Positions 53,201-63,405 of a stretch of 64,000 nucleotides of DNA are shown here, in pieces. The position numbers and the translations under genes were made by a program. Source of the stretch: JAJVID01 sp963743425 (lineage in GTDB: Bacteria; Acidobacteriota; Blastocatellia; RBC074); assembly GCA_963743425.1 (NCBI GenBank), contig CAVUPU010000009.1, forward strand, positions 952,829 to 1,016,828, written 5' to 3'. How positions within the stretch are numbered: position 1 is the first letter of the stretch; the number at the start of each line of letters is the position of its first letter. The notes beneath the pieces were generated by a model. It did no database searches. It worked only from the letters and a program-made list of their open reading frames with translations, and was not told the origin of the DNA.

Positions 53201-55185
53201 GAGCCGTCAGCCTCAATGGAGGTCCAATCGATCTATTGGCCTTGCAACGGATGAATGATCTGCAGTCGCATCGCGGCCCGGACGGCGAGGGCTTTATGCT
53301 CGGCTGGATCGAAGACGGCGCCTTCAAACACTCGTTCGCGCAAGGCGCCGGGCAGTGGGAATTCAGATCGCTCGCGCTCGCGTCGGACTCGGTCATCGTC
53401 GTCTGGCGATCCTCGATCTGTCGGATCGCGGGCTTCAGCCGATGTCCTCGGCCGACGGCGCGACCTGGATAGTTTTCAACGGCGAGATCTACAACTTCCA
53501 GGAACTGCGGTCGGAGCTGGAATCGCGCGGGCACAGCTTCAAAACCGGCACGGATACGGAAGCGCTGCTGCAAGCCTATCTGCATTGGGGCGAAGATTGC
53601 CTGGAGCGATTGCAGGGGATGTACGGGTTTGCGATCTGGGACGGGCGGCGCGGTCGTCTCTTCTGCGCCAGAGATCGGCTGGGGATCAAGCCGTTCTATT
53701 ACGCCACGCCCAGGGGCTATTTCATCTTCGCCTCGGAGATCAAAGGGTTGCTCCCGTTCCCCGGCGTTGAGGTGGAAGCCGACGACGACGCGGTGGTGGG
53801 TTTTCTGGTTCACGGGAATTGTGATTACGGCGAGCGCACGATCTTGAAAGGCGTCAAGGCGCTGCTCGCCGGTCACGCTCTGACTCTGGACTTGGCGACG
53901 AAACAACTCGCGGTCAAGCGATACTGGAGCCTGGAAACGAATCACGATTCGGGCGCGCCAGGGAGCACGGATGACGAGCGGGTCGCGGGGTTGAGAGATC
54001 GCCTGCTCGATACGATACGACATCCATCTGATCAGCGACGTGCGCGCCGGCAGTTGTCTGAGCGGCGGTCTTGACTCCTCGGTCGTCGTCGGGCTGATCG
54101 GAAAGATTCAGAGCGAGCAGCCCGAGGCGGCCAGCTCGGTCGGAGAGAGCCTTTACACCTTCACCTCCTGCTACGAATACAAGGAGATAGATGAGCGTGA
54201 ATACGCTTTGGCGATGGCGAACGACGTCAAGGCCAGCCCTCACCTCGTCTTCCCGTCGGCCGAAGATTTTTGGTCGGACTTCGGGCGCATGGCGTGGCAT
54301 CAGGATATGCCTTTTCACGGGCTGGCCTATTACGCGCAATGGCGTGTGATGCGCGCGGCCAAAGAAGCGGGCGTGAAAGTGCTGCTTGACGGGCAGGGCG
54401 GCGATGAAGTCTTCGGCGGTTATGCGAAGTTCCGGTACGCCTATATGGCTTCGCTGCTGCGTTCGGGCCGGCTCTTCAAGATCGCCCGCGAAGTGGGGGC
54501 GATGATCAAACAGGGTGACAGCGGTTACGTCTTCAATATCAGGAACGGATACCGTTACCTCCCGAAGAGCATGCGCCGTCTGCTCAATATCGACTCGATG
54601 CTGCAAGCGGCTATGAGGGCGGACTGGAATCGAGTCGTCGCCGACAACAGCAGCCCCGCTACGCGCTGGTGGCGCAACGCAGCCGGCGGGCGAAATGGCG
54701 CCGGCTCTGGGACCGCGATGCAGCGCATTCAGATTGACGACATCCTGGTCGATACGCTGCCGCTGATCTTGCGCATGGAGGACCGCTCCTCCATGGCGTT
54801 TTCGATCGAAGCCCGCGTGCCGCTGCTCGATCACAAGCTGGTCGAGTACGGCGTGTCGCTGCCCGATCACCTCAAAGTCCGGGACGGGTGGAGCAAGTAC
54901 GCCGTGAGGCAGGCCGTCCGCGGAATAATTCCCGAAAGCGTCAGGTTGCGCAGGAGCAAGCTCGGGTTCCCCGCGCCGGACCGCCTCTGGATACAGCGAG
55001 ATTTGCGCAAGCATATCAGTGAGTTGATCGCCGATGATTTGCGCTGCCGAAAATACATAGACCCGGCGCATCTGCGCCGCTGGAACTCCTCTCCCCAAGC
55101 CGAAGCGGCGACTACGGAGTCCTGGCTCGGCCTGTTCCGAGTGTTATCTCTGGAGATGTGGATGCGCGCCTTCAAGGTCGCTTAG
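53185..55185 (+). pseudogene. AsnB-type amidotransferase (2), two frameshifts
   Basis: Begins MCGIVGAVSLNGGPIDL with nucleophile Cys2 and LQSHRGPDGEGF. The frame shifts near 53350-53395, where ARVGLGHRRLAILDLSDRG continues the glutaminase domain in another frame, followed by FNGEIYNFQEL and ARDRLGIKPFYYAT. A second shift near 54015-54035 restores the first frame at AGSCLSGGLDSSVVVGL, with DGQGGDEVFGGYAKFRYAY and KLGFPAPDRLWIQ to the end. All domains are otherwise present, so it was intact recently, or the lesions are sequencing errors. Confidence 0.88.
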
Positions 55186-55217
55186 GTTGGTGTTCATTCG
55201 TGGCCGGATCGGTTTTC

Positions 55218-55405
55218 TTAAATCAGAACAGCCGACTTTGGCGCATCGAATGAAATCACGGCATCGGAGGCGAGCGTTTAGAGTACCGACTTTAGTCGGC
55301 GGCGTTCGGATGCCAAGCCCTGCCGACTAAAGTCGGTACTCTAAACGCTCGCCTCTGGTGTTTTTAGTTAGACTGAATGCGCCAATGTCGGCTGTTCTGA
55401 CTTAA
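55218..55405. repeat. Two nested long inverted repeats
   Basis: Inner arms 55267-55300 and 55322-55355 are 34-nt perfect reverse complements (containing AGAGTACCGACTTTAGTCGG). Outer arms 55218-55246 and 55377-55405 (containing TCAGAACAGCCGAC) pair almost perfectly around them. The nested structure fills the whole intergenic stretch before the oxidoreductase gene. Confidence 0.88.
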
Positions 55406-55435
55406 ATGTTATACCTAACAGCGAGGCTTACTTAA

Positions 55436-56392
55436 ATGATCCAATCCAGTCCCCTGCGAGTGGCGCTGGTCGGTTGTGGCCGAATCAGTGTGTTCCATAT
55501 AGACGCCCTATCATCGCTGCCACAAGTCAAGGTCGTAGCTGTCTGCGACCTGGATGAAGAGGTGGCGCTCGCGCGCGCTTCGGAAATCGGCGTCGAACAT
55601 TATTACTCCGACATGGAGACGATGATGAGAGAACGAGGCCCGGATGTCGTGCATATCCTGACGCCGCCGCGCTCTCATCTCGGATTGGCGAGGATCGCGG
55701 CTAGATACGGGGCGCATATGTACATCGAGAAGCCCATGGCTTCGAGCGAGGTTGAAGCCCGCGCCATTCTCGAAGCTGCGCAGAAGAGTAAAGTAGAGGT
55801 TTGTCCGGGGCATAGCAGGCTCTTCGATCCTCCCTTTCTGGAGGCCTGCGAGCGCATCTATGCGGGCGAGATCGGTCAAATCGTTTCAGTCCGCACCGAG
55901 CAGGGATTCACTTATGAAGCGGCGGCGCGATCCGCGCAGGTACCGTGGAGCTACACTTACGACTGGGGGATCATGGAGAACCTCCTTCCCCACCCGCTTT
56001 CAGTCGCCTGTTACTTCCTCGAAGAGCCTGGAGATCCTCAGGTCGTGGGCTTCAACCTGGGACGGATACGTGAGTCGGCTGTTGAAGAGATCAGGGCGAT
56101 CATCCCGGCCAAAAACGCCGTGGCCGAAGTCTCGCTCTCGATGCTCAACGCGCCCGAAGTCAACAGGCTCGAAGTGGTCGGGACGCGCGGCAGAATCGTG
56201 GTGGACTTCAACGCGATGAGCGTGCTCTCCAGGCGCCAGAGCGGATTGCCTTCGGCGGTGACGCGATTCACCTCGAACTTCAGCGCCGCCCTGCAACTCA
56301 TGCCGGTCGTCTTTGGCGGTCGCTTCCGGAATAGCTACCGGAAGAGTGAAGCGGTACATGGGGCTGCGGAATCTGATCGCGGAATTCTATAG
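55436..56392 (+). CDS. Gfo/Idh/MocA-family oxidoreductase, 3' end frameshifted
   Basis: A 318-residue NAD(P)-dependent sugar dehydrogenase: Rossmann motif VALVGCGRISVFHIDAL, DLDEEVALARA, ILTPPRSHLGLARIAA and the family EKPMASSEVEARAIL (catalytic Lys) plus CPGHSRLFDPPF. After MPVVFGG (about 56320) the frame departs; the next frame continues VASGIATGRVKRYMGLRNLI, the expected C-terminal segment, directly into the epimerase. So this was probably a single fused protein with the following gene, now broken by one extra base. Confidence 0.85.
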   Translation: MIQSSPLRVALVGCGRISVFHIDALSSLPQVKVVAVCDLDEEVALARASEIGVEHYYSDMETMMRERGPDVVHILTPPRSHLGLARIAARYGAHMYIEKPMASSEVEARAILEAAQKSKVEVCPGHSRLFDPPFLEACERIYAGEIGQIVSVRTEQGFTYEAAARSAQVPWSYTYDWGIMENLLPHPLSVACYFLEEPGDPQVVGFNLGRIRESAVEEIRAIIPAKNAVAEVSLSMLNAPEVNRLEVVGTRGRIVVDFNAMSVLSRRQSGLPSAVTRFTSNFSAALQLMPVVFGGRFRNSYRKSEAVHGAAESDRGIL

Positions 56393-57635
56393 CTCGTTGC
56401 TGAAAGGCGCGCCGCCGCCGGTTCGAGGAGTGGACGGTCTGTTGAACGCGCGTTTGATGGATCGGATCAAGATCGCTTGTCAGAGCGCGGCGAAGCTGAG
56501 GGTTGAAGAGGCGCCGGCGTCGGACGGGCGTTCGGCGCCTCGGTTCCTGATTACAGGGGCGTCCGGCTTTCTTGGAGGGCGATTGGCGGAGGTCCTGTCC
56601 GCCGACGGCGTCCAGGCCCGAGCCGCTACGCGCTTGATCGCGCGCGCCGGACATCTGCCGAATATCGAATGGGTGAAATGCGATCTGGGGAATGAAGACG
56701 AATTGCGCCGCGCCTTATCCGGCGTCGAGACCGTCTTTCATTGCGCCGCGCTTGCGGGGCCGCCAGGCTCGCTGGAGCAGTATGAAGAGGCGAACGTCAA
56801 AGGCTCTATTCGTCTGGCTAAACTGGCCGCGGAGGCCGGGGTCAGCAACCTGATCTACATCTCGTCAATCTCGGTCTACGGATTGCCGCCAGGCCCTTAT
56901 CTGGATGAGACCGCGCCCTATGACAGGCGTGCGGCTGATCGCGGTTTGTATACTCAGACCAAGCTCGCGGCCGAGGAATCGCTGCTCGAATACGCCAGGA
57001 ACCATCCTTCTCCGCGCATTATTACGCTGCGGCCCGGGACCATATATGGTCCGGGATCAAAACTACCGATCGGGCGGCTGACCTTGCCTTCATCAATCAG
57101 CCGACCCGTCATCGCCGGCAGCCGTCGTGTCCCGATGCCTTTGACTTATGTGGACAATCTGATCGATGCCATGCTCGCGGCTGCCCGGAGTGAATCACCC
57201 ACGGGCAGCGTCTACAACGTGATCGATTCGTCTCAATGCGATCAGGGCGAAGTAGCTCGCGCTCTGCGAACGGTCAGCGGTGGACGCATTCGTCCGATGT
57301 TTATTCCTTATGCTCTGGTATGGATGATGATGTTGGGAATCGATCTTCTCTCCCTGCTTCGTAACAAGAAACTTGGGACTGCGCGCTATCGTCTCAAGCG
57401 CACCCTGGCCGACATGCGCTACCCCTGCGTCGCGGCCAGAGAAAAATTGGGGCGGGCGCCACGCGTCACCCTGTTTGAAGGCCTGGCCTGCGTCGTCGAG
57501 ACTGCAATGGAAATTCCGAAAAAGATCGAGCCCGGCGCCTCACTCGGAGTTGAGCCTGTGCCGGTCGGCGGCGGAGCGTCCTCCGGCATGACGATGAGCG
57601 CCGGAGCTTATCGAATAACGAGCGGAGACCAATGA
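56358..57635 (+). CDS. NAD-dependent epimerase/dehydratase (SDR)
   Basis: A 425-residue protein from the first in-frame ATG. Its first 70 residues complete the preceding oxidoreductase domain (MGLRNLIAEFYSSLLKGAP, RLMDRIKIACQSA). An extended SDR domain follows: FLITGASGFLGGRLAEVL, TVFHCAALAGPP, YISSISVYG, the YTQTK active site (YxxxK) and LRPGTIYGPGS. The C-terminus is an unusual Gly/Pro-rich tail (VEPVPVGGGASSGMT). It likely acts on a UDP- or dTDP-sugar. It may be translated separately now that the upstream frame is broken. Confidence 0.85.
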   Translation: MGLRNLIAEFYSSLLKGAPPPVRGVDGLLNARLMDRIKIACQSAAKLRVEEAPASDGRSAPRFLITGASGFLGGRLAEVLSADGVQARAATRLIARAGHLPNIEWVKCDLGNEDELRRALSGVETVFHCAALAGPPGSLEQYEEANVKGSIRLAKLAAEAGVSNLIYISSISVYGLPPGPYLDETAPYDRRAADRGLYTQTKLAAEESLLEYARNHPSPRIITLRPGTIYGPGSKLPIGRLTLPSSISRPVIAGSRRVPMPLTYVDNLIDAMLAAARSESPTGSVYNVIDSSQCDQGEVARALRTVSGGRIRPMFIPYALVWMMMLGIDLLSLLRNKKLGTARYRLKRTLADMRYPCVAAREKLGRAPRVTLFEGLACVVETAMEIPKKIEPGASLGVEPVPVGGGASSGMTMSAGAYRITSGDQ

Positions 57636-57648
57636 TAGAGATGGAAGG

Positions 57649-58755
57649 ATGAATGGAATGGAGACAGGCAAGAGTACAACTGTGACCGTTGGGGAATCGC
57701 CGCTGGTGAGCGTCATTCTGCCCATCCGAAATGAGGCTCATTACATCGCCCGCAGCCTGGGCGCTGTGTTGGCGCAGGATTACCCGGCGGATCGTATGGA
57801 GGTCGTGGTGGCTGACGGAATGTCCACCGATGGCACGCGGGAAATCGTCGAGTCAATGAGAGCCGGTTCTCCGCGCGTTCAACTCATTGATAATACCGAC
57901 CGGATCGCGCCGACGGCGCTGAACGCCGCCATTGCGCGGGCGCGCGGCGAAATCATCGTCCGCGTGGACGGGCATTGCGAGATCGAGCGCGATTACGTGC
58001 GCCGCTGCGTCGAGCATTTGCGGAATGACGAGGTCAACGGCGTGGGAGGGCCACTGCAGACAATCGGCGAGTCGTTTGTCGCCAGAGGCATCGCCGTCGC
58101 GATGAGTTCGACTTTTGGCGTGGGCGATTCCGCTTTCCGCACGGTTAGTAACAAAACGATGCTGGTGGATACCATCGCATTCCCCGCCTACACTCGTAAC
58201 ATTGTCGAACGCGTGGGGCTTTTCGATGAAGAGTTAGTGCGCAATCAGGACGATGATTACAATTACCGCTTGCGCAAGATCGGGGCGAAGGTTCTGTTGG
58301 CCTCCGATGTGCGCTCTCGCTACTACAGCCGCAGTTCGATCCGTTCTCTCTGGCGACAGTATTTCCAATACGGCTATTGGAAAGTGCGGGTGATGCAGAA
58401 ACATCCGCGCCAGATGCGGCCACGCCAGTTCGTACCTCCCTTGTTTGTCGCCGCCCTCTTGCTTTCGCTCGCGGCGGCGCCATTTCTCGTTCATTTTTGG
58501 AACGTGGTTTGCGTGGCCGTTTGTTTTGGCGCCAGGCTCCTACGCGCTCGCCAACCTCGCGGCTTCGGTTTCGATAACGGTGAAGAGACGTGATTGGCCG
58601 TTGTTTTGGCTATTGCCAATCGCCTTCGCCATTCTTCACGTGAGCTTTGGCCTCGGCTTTCTGGTTGGGCTGCTAAAGTTTCGGAATCGCTGGGGCGATC
58701 ACGATGATCGGCGGTCTTCCCGGATCAGTACCGCGAGCGGTAGCGAGCGTGGCTC
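57649..58755 (+). pseudogene. ExoA-like family 2 glycosyltransferase, frameshifted
   Basis: Residues 1-290 form a GT2 domain: VSVILPIRNEAHYIARSLGAVLAQDYP, VVVADGMSTDGTREIV, VRVDGHCEIERDYV (DxD-like), RNQDDDYNYRLRKIG and SRYYSRSSIRSLWRQYFQYG. After LLLSLAAAPFLVHF a run of five T near 58497 changes frame; the other frame continues FAWPFVLAPGSYALANL, RRDWPLFWLLPIAFAIL and FLVGLLKFRNRWG, the expected membrane C-terminus. The true end is then cut by a palindrome (58720-58798) that supplies the stop. Succinoglycan ExoA is the nearest named relative. Confidence 0.85.
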
Positions 58756-58798
58756 GTAAGGGAAGCCACGCTCGCTACCGCTCGCGGTACTGATCCGG
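58720..58798. repeat. Large palindrome with 35-bp arms
   Basis: Arms 58720-58754 and 58764-58798 are exact reverse complements with a 9-nt loop, extended by a shorter outer CTTCCCGGAT/ATCCGGGAAG pair (about 58716 and 58810). The sequence CAGTACCGCGAGCGGTAGCG relates it to the palindrome at 43275. It overlaps the end of the GT2 frame. Confidence 0.88.
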
Positions 58799-58837
58799 CG
58801 CTCCACCGAATCCGGGAAGTTGATTTTTACGCGTCCT

Positions 58838-59726
58838 ATGTTGAACGGAACATCTAAAATCATGTGGCCTCAGGGCAAACGGTTCGCCTTCACGATAATT
58901 GACGATACCGACCGATCCAACGTCGAAAACATAGGCCCTGTGTACGATTTCCTGTACGACAATGGATTCATTACTACGAAGACTGTATGGCCATTGTCTC
59001 CTCAAGGCTCCCCCTATAGGAGGCGGAGATTCGCTGGAGGATCAGAGCTACAGAGACTTGATCCTGGACCTCAAGGCCAAGGGGTTTGAGATCGCCTTGC
59101 ACGGCGTCTCGGATGAATCCTCGCCCCGTCCCAGAGTCATCGAAGGGCTTAAGAAGTTTAAGGAGATTATCGGGCACGCTCCGCGAATCCACGCCAATCA
59201 CACCGGCCAGGCGGACTGCCTCTACTGGGGCGCGGACAGGTTCGATGGCGCCGTGAAACTGATCTATAACTTCGCGCGCAAGTATCTGATAAGAAGCGAC
59301 TCGAAATTCTATGGGCAAATGGCGGACTCCGATTATTTCTGGGGCGATGTGTGTCGGGAGACGATTACCTTCGTGAGGAATTTCGTTTTCACCGACATTA
59401 ACACCCTGAAGATGGATCCGCTCATGCCGTATCACGATCCACGGAAGCCATATGTGCCATACTGGTTTAGCGCGAGCGCGGGCCTTGATGTCGAAGATTT
59501 TTGTCAGCTACTAAATGAGCGCAACCAGGACAGACTGCTGGAAGAAGGTGGGGCTTGCATCGCATACACGCATCTAGCGTTCGGGTTCTATCGAGACGGC
59601 CAGTTGGATCCGCGATTCGTCGAATTGATGCGTAGGTTGGCCGGTCTTCCGGGATGGTTTGTTCCGGTTTCCACGTTGCTCGACTACGTCGGAGAGCGGA
59701 AGGGTTGGCAAAAAGTGGACAGATAA
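58838..59726 (+). pseudogene. Polysaccharide-deacetylase-like protein, frameshifted
   Basis: Begins MLNGTSKIMWPQGKRFAFTIIDDTDRSNVENIGPVYDFLYDNGF, an NodB-type opening with a DDT motif. A run of five C near 59012 breaks the frame after WPLSPQGSP; the downstream frame continues IGGGDSLEDQSYRDLILDL, ALHGVSDESSPRPRV, HANHTGQADCLYWGAD and the end CIAYTHLAFGFYRDGQLDP. The metal-binding His/Asp pattern is that of PEP-CTERM-locus-type deacetylases, though not exact. It would remove or modify acyl groups on the glycan, and one extra or missing base inactivates it. Confidence 0.75.
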
Positions 59727-59830
59727 CAGACAGGCCCTCTCCGGAATGCAGTGGAGGTGGCTGGTGCAAAAGATCAAGCGTGGCGATGAGGGTAGCCCGA
59801 GCGCCTATCAAATTCTAAAGGGGGTTGATT

Positions 59831-60878
59831 ATGACATCTAAGGCGTCAATAGAAGTCTTTTCCACGTGTCCGTACTCCAGCGCTGTCGAGAGGGAGCGCT
59901 TCCTGCCTTATGTTGTGGACGTGGCGCGTTGGAGCGAACAGGCCGGGTGCCGGGGGATTCTGGTTTATACGGACAATTCAACTGTGGACCCGTGGCTCGT
60001 CTCGCAAATCATTATTCAATCTACGGAGGCGTTGTGCCCGCTCGTGGCGGTTCAGCCTGTTTATATGCACCCATATTCCGTCGCCAAGATGGTCGCCTCC
60101 GTGGGCCATTTATACGGACGGCGCATCTACCTGAATATGGTGGCCGGGGGCTTTAAGAACGATCTGGCGGCGTTGAATGACACGACCCCTCACGACAGGA
60201 GATATGACAGGCTGATCGAATACACCGCCGTAATCAAAGAGCTACTGGCAAGCCCGCTCGGCGTGAGTTACGAAGGCGAGTTCTATAAGGTGGATAAATT
60301 GAAAATGACGCCGCCTCTATCCCCGGATTTATCTCCGGGGATTTTCGTCTCCGGTTCCTCAGAGGCGGGGTTGGCGGCGTCCAAGTGCGATCGGCGCGGT
60401 CGCTATCAAATATCCGAAACCGGTGGACGAATACGAAGGCGTCGGCGTGGATGAGGCTGTTGATTCCGGCGTTCGCGTCGGCGTCATCACTCGCAAGGAT
60501 CGGGATGAAGCGTGGAGAGTCGCCTATGAAAGATTCCCTGAAGATCGAAAGGGCCAGATAGCCCATCAGTTGGCGATGAAAGTATCCGACTCTACCTGGC
60601 ATAAACAACTGTCAGAGATGTGGGAGGAAGCGGAAACCCAAGATAACCCCTATTGGTTGACCCCGTTTAAAAACTACAAGACTTTCTGCCCATATCTGGT
60701 GGGAAGCTACAACAGGGTTGCGGAAGAATTGGCGAGGTATATCGCTGTTGGGTACGACACGTTCATTCTGGATATCCCGCCGAATGAAGAAGAGCTATAC
60801 CACATAGGCGTCGTATTCGATCTGGCTTCAAGGGCGGCCGGGGTCAAATTGGCTTCAAAGGGGGTTGGGGCGGAATGA
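59831..60878 (+). pseudogene. Luciferase-like (LLM) flavin monooxygenase, frameshifted
   Basis: An LLM-class flavin-dependent oxidoreductase: VFSTCPYSSAVERERFLPY, ARWSEQAGCRGILVYTDNS, LCPLVAVQPVYMHPYSVAKMVAS, RRIYLNMVAGGFKNDL and FVSGSSEAGLAAS. Near 60385 the frame shifts by one; the other frame continues AIGAVAIKYPKPVDEYEGVG and runs to GVKLASKGVGAE. The start ATG has AAGGGGG 6 nt upstream. In NRPS-like clusters such enzymes hydroxylate or oxidise carrier- or adenylate-linked intermediates. The end overlaps the adenylation gene (ATGA). Confidence 0.8.
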
Positions 60879-62461
60879 GGTCATTACTACAGCATTGGGT
60901 AACTGAGCAGGCGGAGCGTCGCCCGGGTGCGCTGGCTCTTGTCATGAATGAAGAGAGGGTCACCTATGGCCAACTGGAGGAATCCTCCAACCGATTGGCG
61001 CGACTCCTCAAGGCGACAGGCTGCAAAAAAGGAGACCGGGTCTGCTTTCTCATTCCGAAATCTCCGGCGGCGTATATCAGCATGATCGGAATTTTGAAGG
61101 CCGACTGTGTTCATGTCCCCCTGGATACCTCCAGCCCGGCGCCGAGGCTGGCCAGAATCGTCGAATCCTGTGAACCTCGTTTTATATTAGGCGCTGGATC
61201 GGTCGCTAACTTATTGGACGAACTCATGTCGGATGACAGGTTTCGCTCCTCGGTTTCGATCGGATGGATGGGCGCCGATGCGGCGGCGGGCAGGAATTTC
61301 GATGTCAGGTTTTCGAGGGGCGATCTGGAAAGTTACTCGAGCGCGCCGTTGGATTATCAGAACACGCGGGAAGATCCTGCGCACATCCTTTTTACTTCAG
61401 GATCGACCGGAACGCCGAAAGGAGTCGTAATCACGCACTCGAACGTGATCCATTTTATCGAATGGGCGAATCGGTATTTCGGCATCTGCTCGTCAGATCG
61501 TCTTTCAGCGCATCCGCCGCTGCATTTCGATTTATCTACCTTTGACATGTTCGGGGCGTTTGCGGCTGGCGCGGAACTTCACCTGGTGTCGCCGGCGCTC
61601 AATCTGCTGCCTCACAAGATGGCCGATTTCATTCGCGCGTCGGAATTGACGCAGTGGTTTTCGGTGCCGTTGATTCTGAGCTACATGGCCAAGTTCGATG
61701 TTGTGTCGTTTAACGATTTTCCCACGTTGAAGCGTGTACTTTGGTGCGGGGAGGTATTTCCAACACCTCCCCTTATTTACTGGATGAAGCGGCTGCCCAA
61801 AGTAAGCTTCACCAATCTCTACGGCCCCACGGAGGCGACCATCGCGAGCAGTTATTACACGGTTCCGAAATGCCCGGAGGACGAACGGGCCGCAATCCCG
61901 ATCGGGACGCCGTGCGGGGGCGAAGAATTGCTGGTGCTCGACGACGATCTGCGACCGGTTCCGCAAGGCGAGATTGGGAATCTGTATATTCGCGGAGTGG
62001 GGCTTAGCCCCGGATATTGGAGAGATCAGGAGAAGACCGACGCCGTCTTTCTGCCCAACCCGCAGAGTTCGGAACCTGGGGATCGGATTTATAAGACTGG
62101 CGACCTGGCCAGGATCGGCTCCGACGGACTGGTCTATTTCCTCGGTCGGGCCGACTCTCAAATCAAGAGTCGAGGGTATCGGATCGAGTTGGGAGAGATC
62201 GAGGCCGCCTTGAACGCCATCAATGGATTGGAAGAGTGCGCGGTCGTGGCTGTCAACAGTGATGGATTCGAAGGCGCGACGATCTGCTGCGCCTATGCGC
62301 CTCAGTCGGGCGTCCAGGTTACTCCGAACATTCTGCGGGAAAAGCTGAGCAAGGTATTGCCGAATTATATGATGCCGTCGAAATGGATGGCCTTCGATAA
62401 ACTCCCGAAAAACGCCAACGGTAAAATTGACCGGCCGAAGCTCAGGGAAGAATTCAAGTGA
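60875..62461 (+). CDS. Stand-alone adenylation (AMP-binding) enzyme
   Basis: A 528-residue ANL adenylating enzyme, intact. Core motifs in order: TYGQLEESSNRLARLL, LFTSGSTGTPKGVVITHSN (A3), FDLSTFDMFGA (A4), NLYGPTEATIASSY (A5), GEIGNLYIRGVGLSPGYW (A6), YKTGDLARIGSDGLVYFLGRADSQIKSRGYRIELGEIE (A7-A8) and NANGKIDRPKL (A10 catalytic Lys). No carrier domain follows. The pattern resembles NRPS adenylation domains, suggesting activation of an amino acid or aryl acid to decorate the glycan. Coupled to both neighbours (ATGA upstream, GTGA downstream). Confidence 0.92.
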   Translation: MRSLLQHWVTEQAERRPGALALVMNEERVTYGQLEESSNRLARLLKATGCKKGDRVCFLIPKSPAAYISMIGILKADCVHVPLDTSSPAPRLARIVESCEPRFILGAGSVANLLDELMSDDRFRSSVSIGWMGADAAAGRNFDVRFSRGDLESYSSAPLDYQNTREDPAHILFTSGSTGTPKGVVITHSNVIHFIEWANRYFGICSSDRLSAHPPLHFDLSTFDMFGAFAAGAELHLVSPALNLLPHKMADFIRASELTQWFSVPLILSYMAKFDVVSFNDFPTLKRVLWCGEVFPTPPLIYWMKRLPKVSFTNLYGPTEATIASSYYTVPKCPEDERAAIPIGTPCGGEELLVLDDDLRPVPQGEIGNLYIRGVGLSPGYWRDQEKTDAVFLPNPQSSEPGDRIYKTGDLARIGSDGLVYFLGRADSQIKSRGYRIELGEIEAALNAINGLEECAVVAVNSDGFEGATICCAYAPQSGVQVTPNILREKLSKVLPNYMMPSKWMAFDKLPKNANGKIDRPKLREEFK

Positions 62462-63391
62462 ATATCTTATTGGTGGGCGAGGAGTCCGCCGGGATACAAA
62501 CGCTCAGGGCGTTGACAGACAGCGACCATCGAATCGTCGCCGTCATGGCTTCGCCATCGAAGAACCGAGGCGGCCTGGCGAACCTCTGGGAAACGGCGGA
62601 AAAACTGGGGTATCAAACCTGGCCTTCGAAACTCGTTAAAGACCCGCGTTTTGCCGACGAGGTGCGAGCCGCAGAGGTTGATGTCATTTTAAACATACAT
62701 TCGCTGTTCATTATAAATAAGGAGGTTGTCAATGCTCCCCGGATCGGATGTTTCAATATGCATCCTGGGCCGCTGCCTCGATACGCCGGTCTGAACGCCG
62801 TAAGCTGGGCGATTTACCGTGGTGAAGCCTCGCATGGCGTAACTATTCACAAAATGGAGCCTGGAATTGATACCGGTCCCATCGTATATCAGGAACTTTT
62901 CGATATTGACGACGCCGATACCGGACTCTCGCTTAGCGCGAGATGCATAAGGTCAGGGATAGCTTTGGTCTTGCGACTTATGGAGACGGCGTCCGCCGAT
63001 CCCGCGGCCATTCCGCTCACGCCTCAGGACCTGACGAAAAGAGAGTACTTCGGCCGTGAAATCCCTTACGAGGGCAGGTTATTTTGGTTGCTTCCGGCGC
63101 GTGAAATCGTAAATTTCGTTCGAGCCTGCGATTTCTTTCCGTTTCATTCCCCGTGGGGACATCCACAGACAATCTTGGGGACAATGTCAGGCGCGCAAGA
63201 GATTGGCGTAGTGAAGGCTTGCCTGACCGGAGAACGGTGTGACGTATCGCCGGGAACGGGTGGGGGATGTTGTCAGGCCGGGAGTTAAGATCTCCTGCGG
63301 GGATGAATGGATCATAGTCAATAAGTTGAAGGTTGAAGGACGATATGTGAATCCTGCGGACGTCCTTAAACAGGGAAGTCGCCTGAGTTAA
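62458..63391 (+). pseudogene. Methionyl-tRNA-formyltransferase-like sugar N-formyltransferase, frameshifted
   Basis: Starts at a GTG overlapping the adenylation stop (GTGA). The N-terminal formyltransferase fold has VDVILNIHSLFIINKEVV, the catalytic Asn-His-Asp trio in CFNMHPGPLPRYAGLNAVSWAIYRGE and MEPGIDTGPIVY. Near 63258, in a GGGTGGGGG run, the frame changes; the other frame gives VGDVVRPGVKISCGDEWIIVNK, then LKVEGRYVNPADVLKQGSRLS and the true stop at 63391. It would use formyl-tetrahydrofolate to formylate an amino sugar. Confidence 0.83.
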
Positions 63392-63405
63392 TAGGAGTCG
63401 TGATC

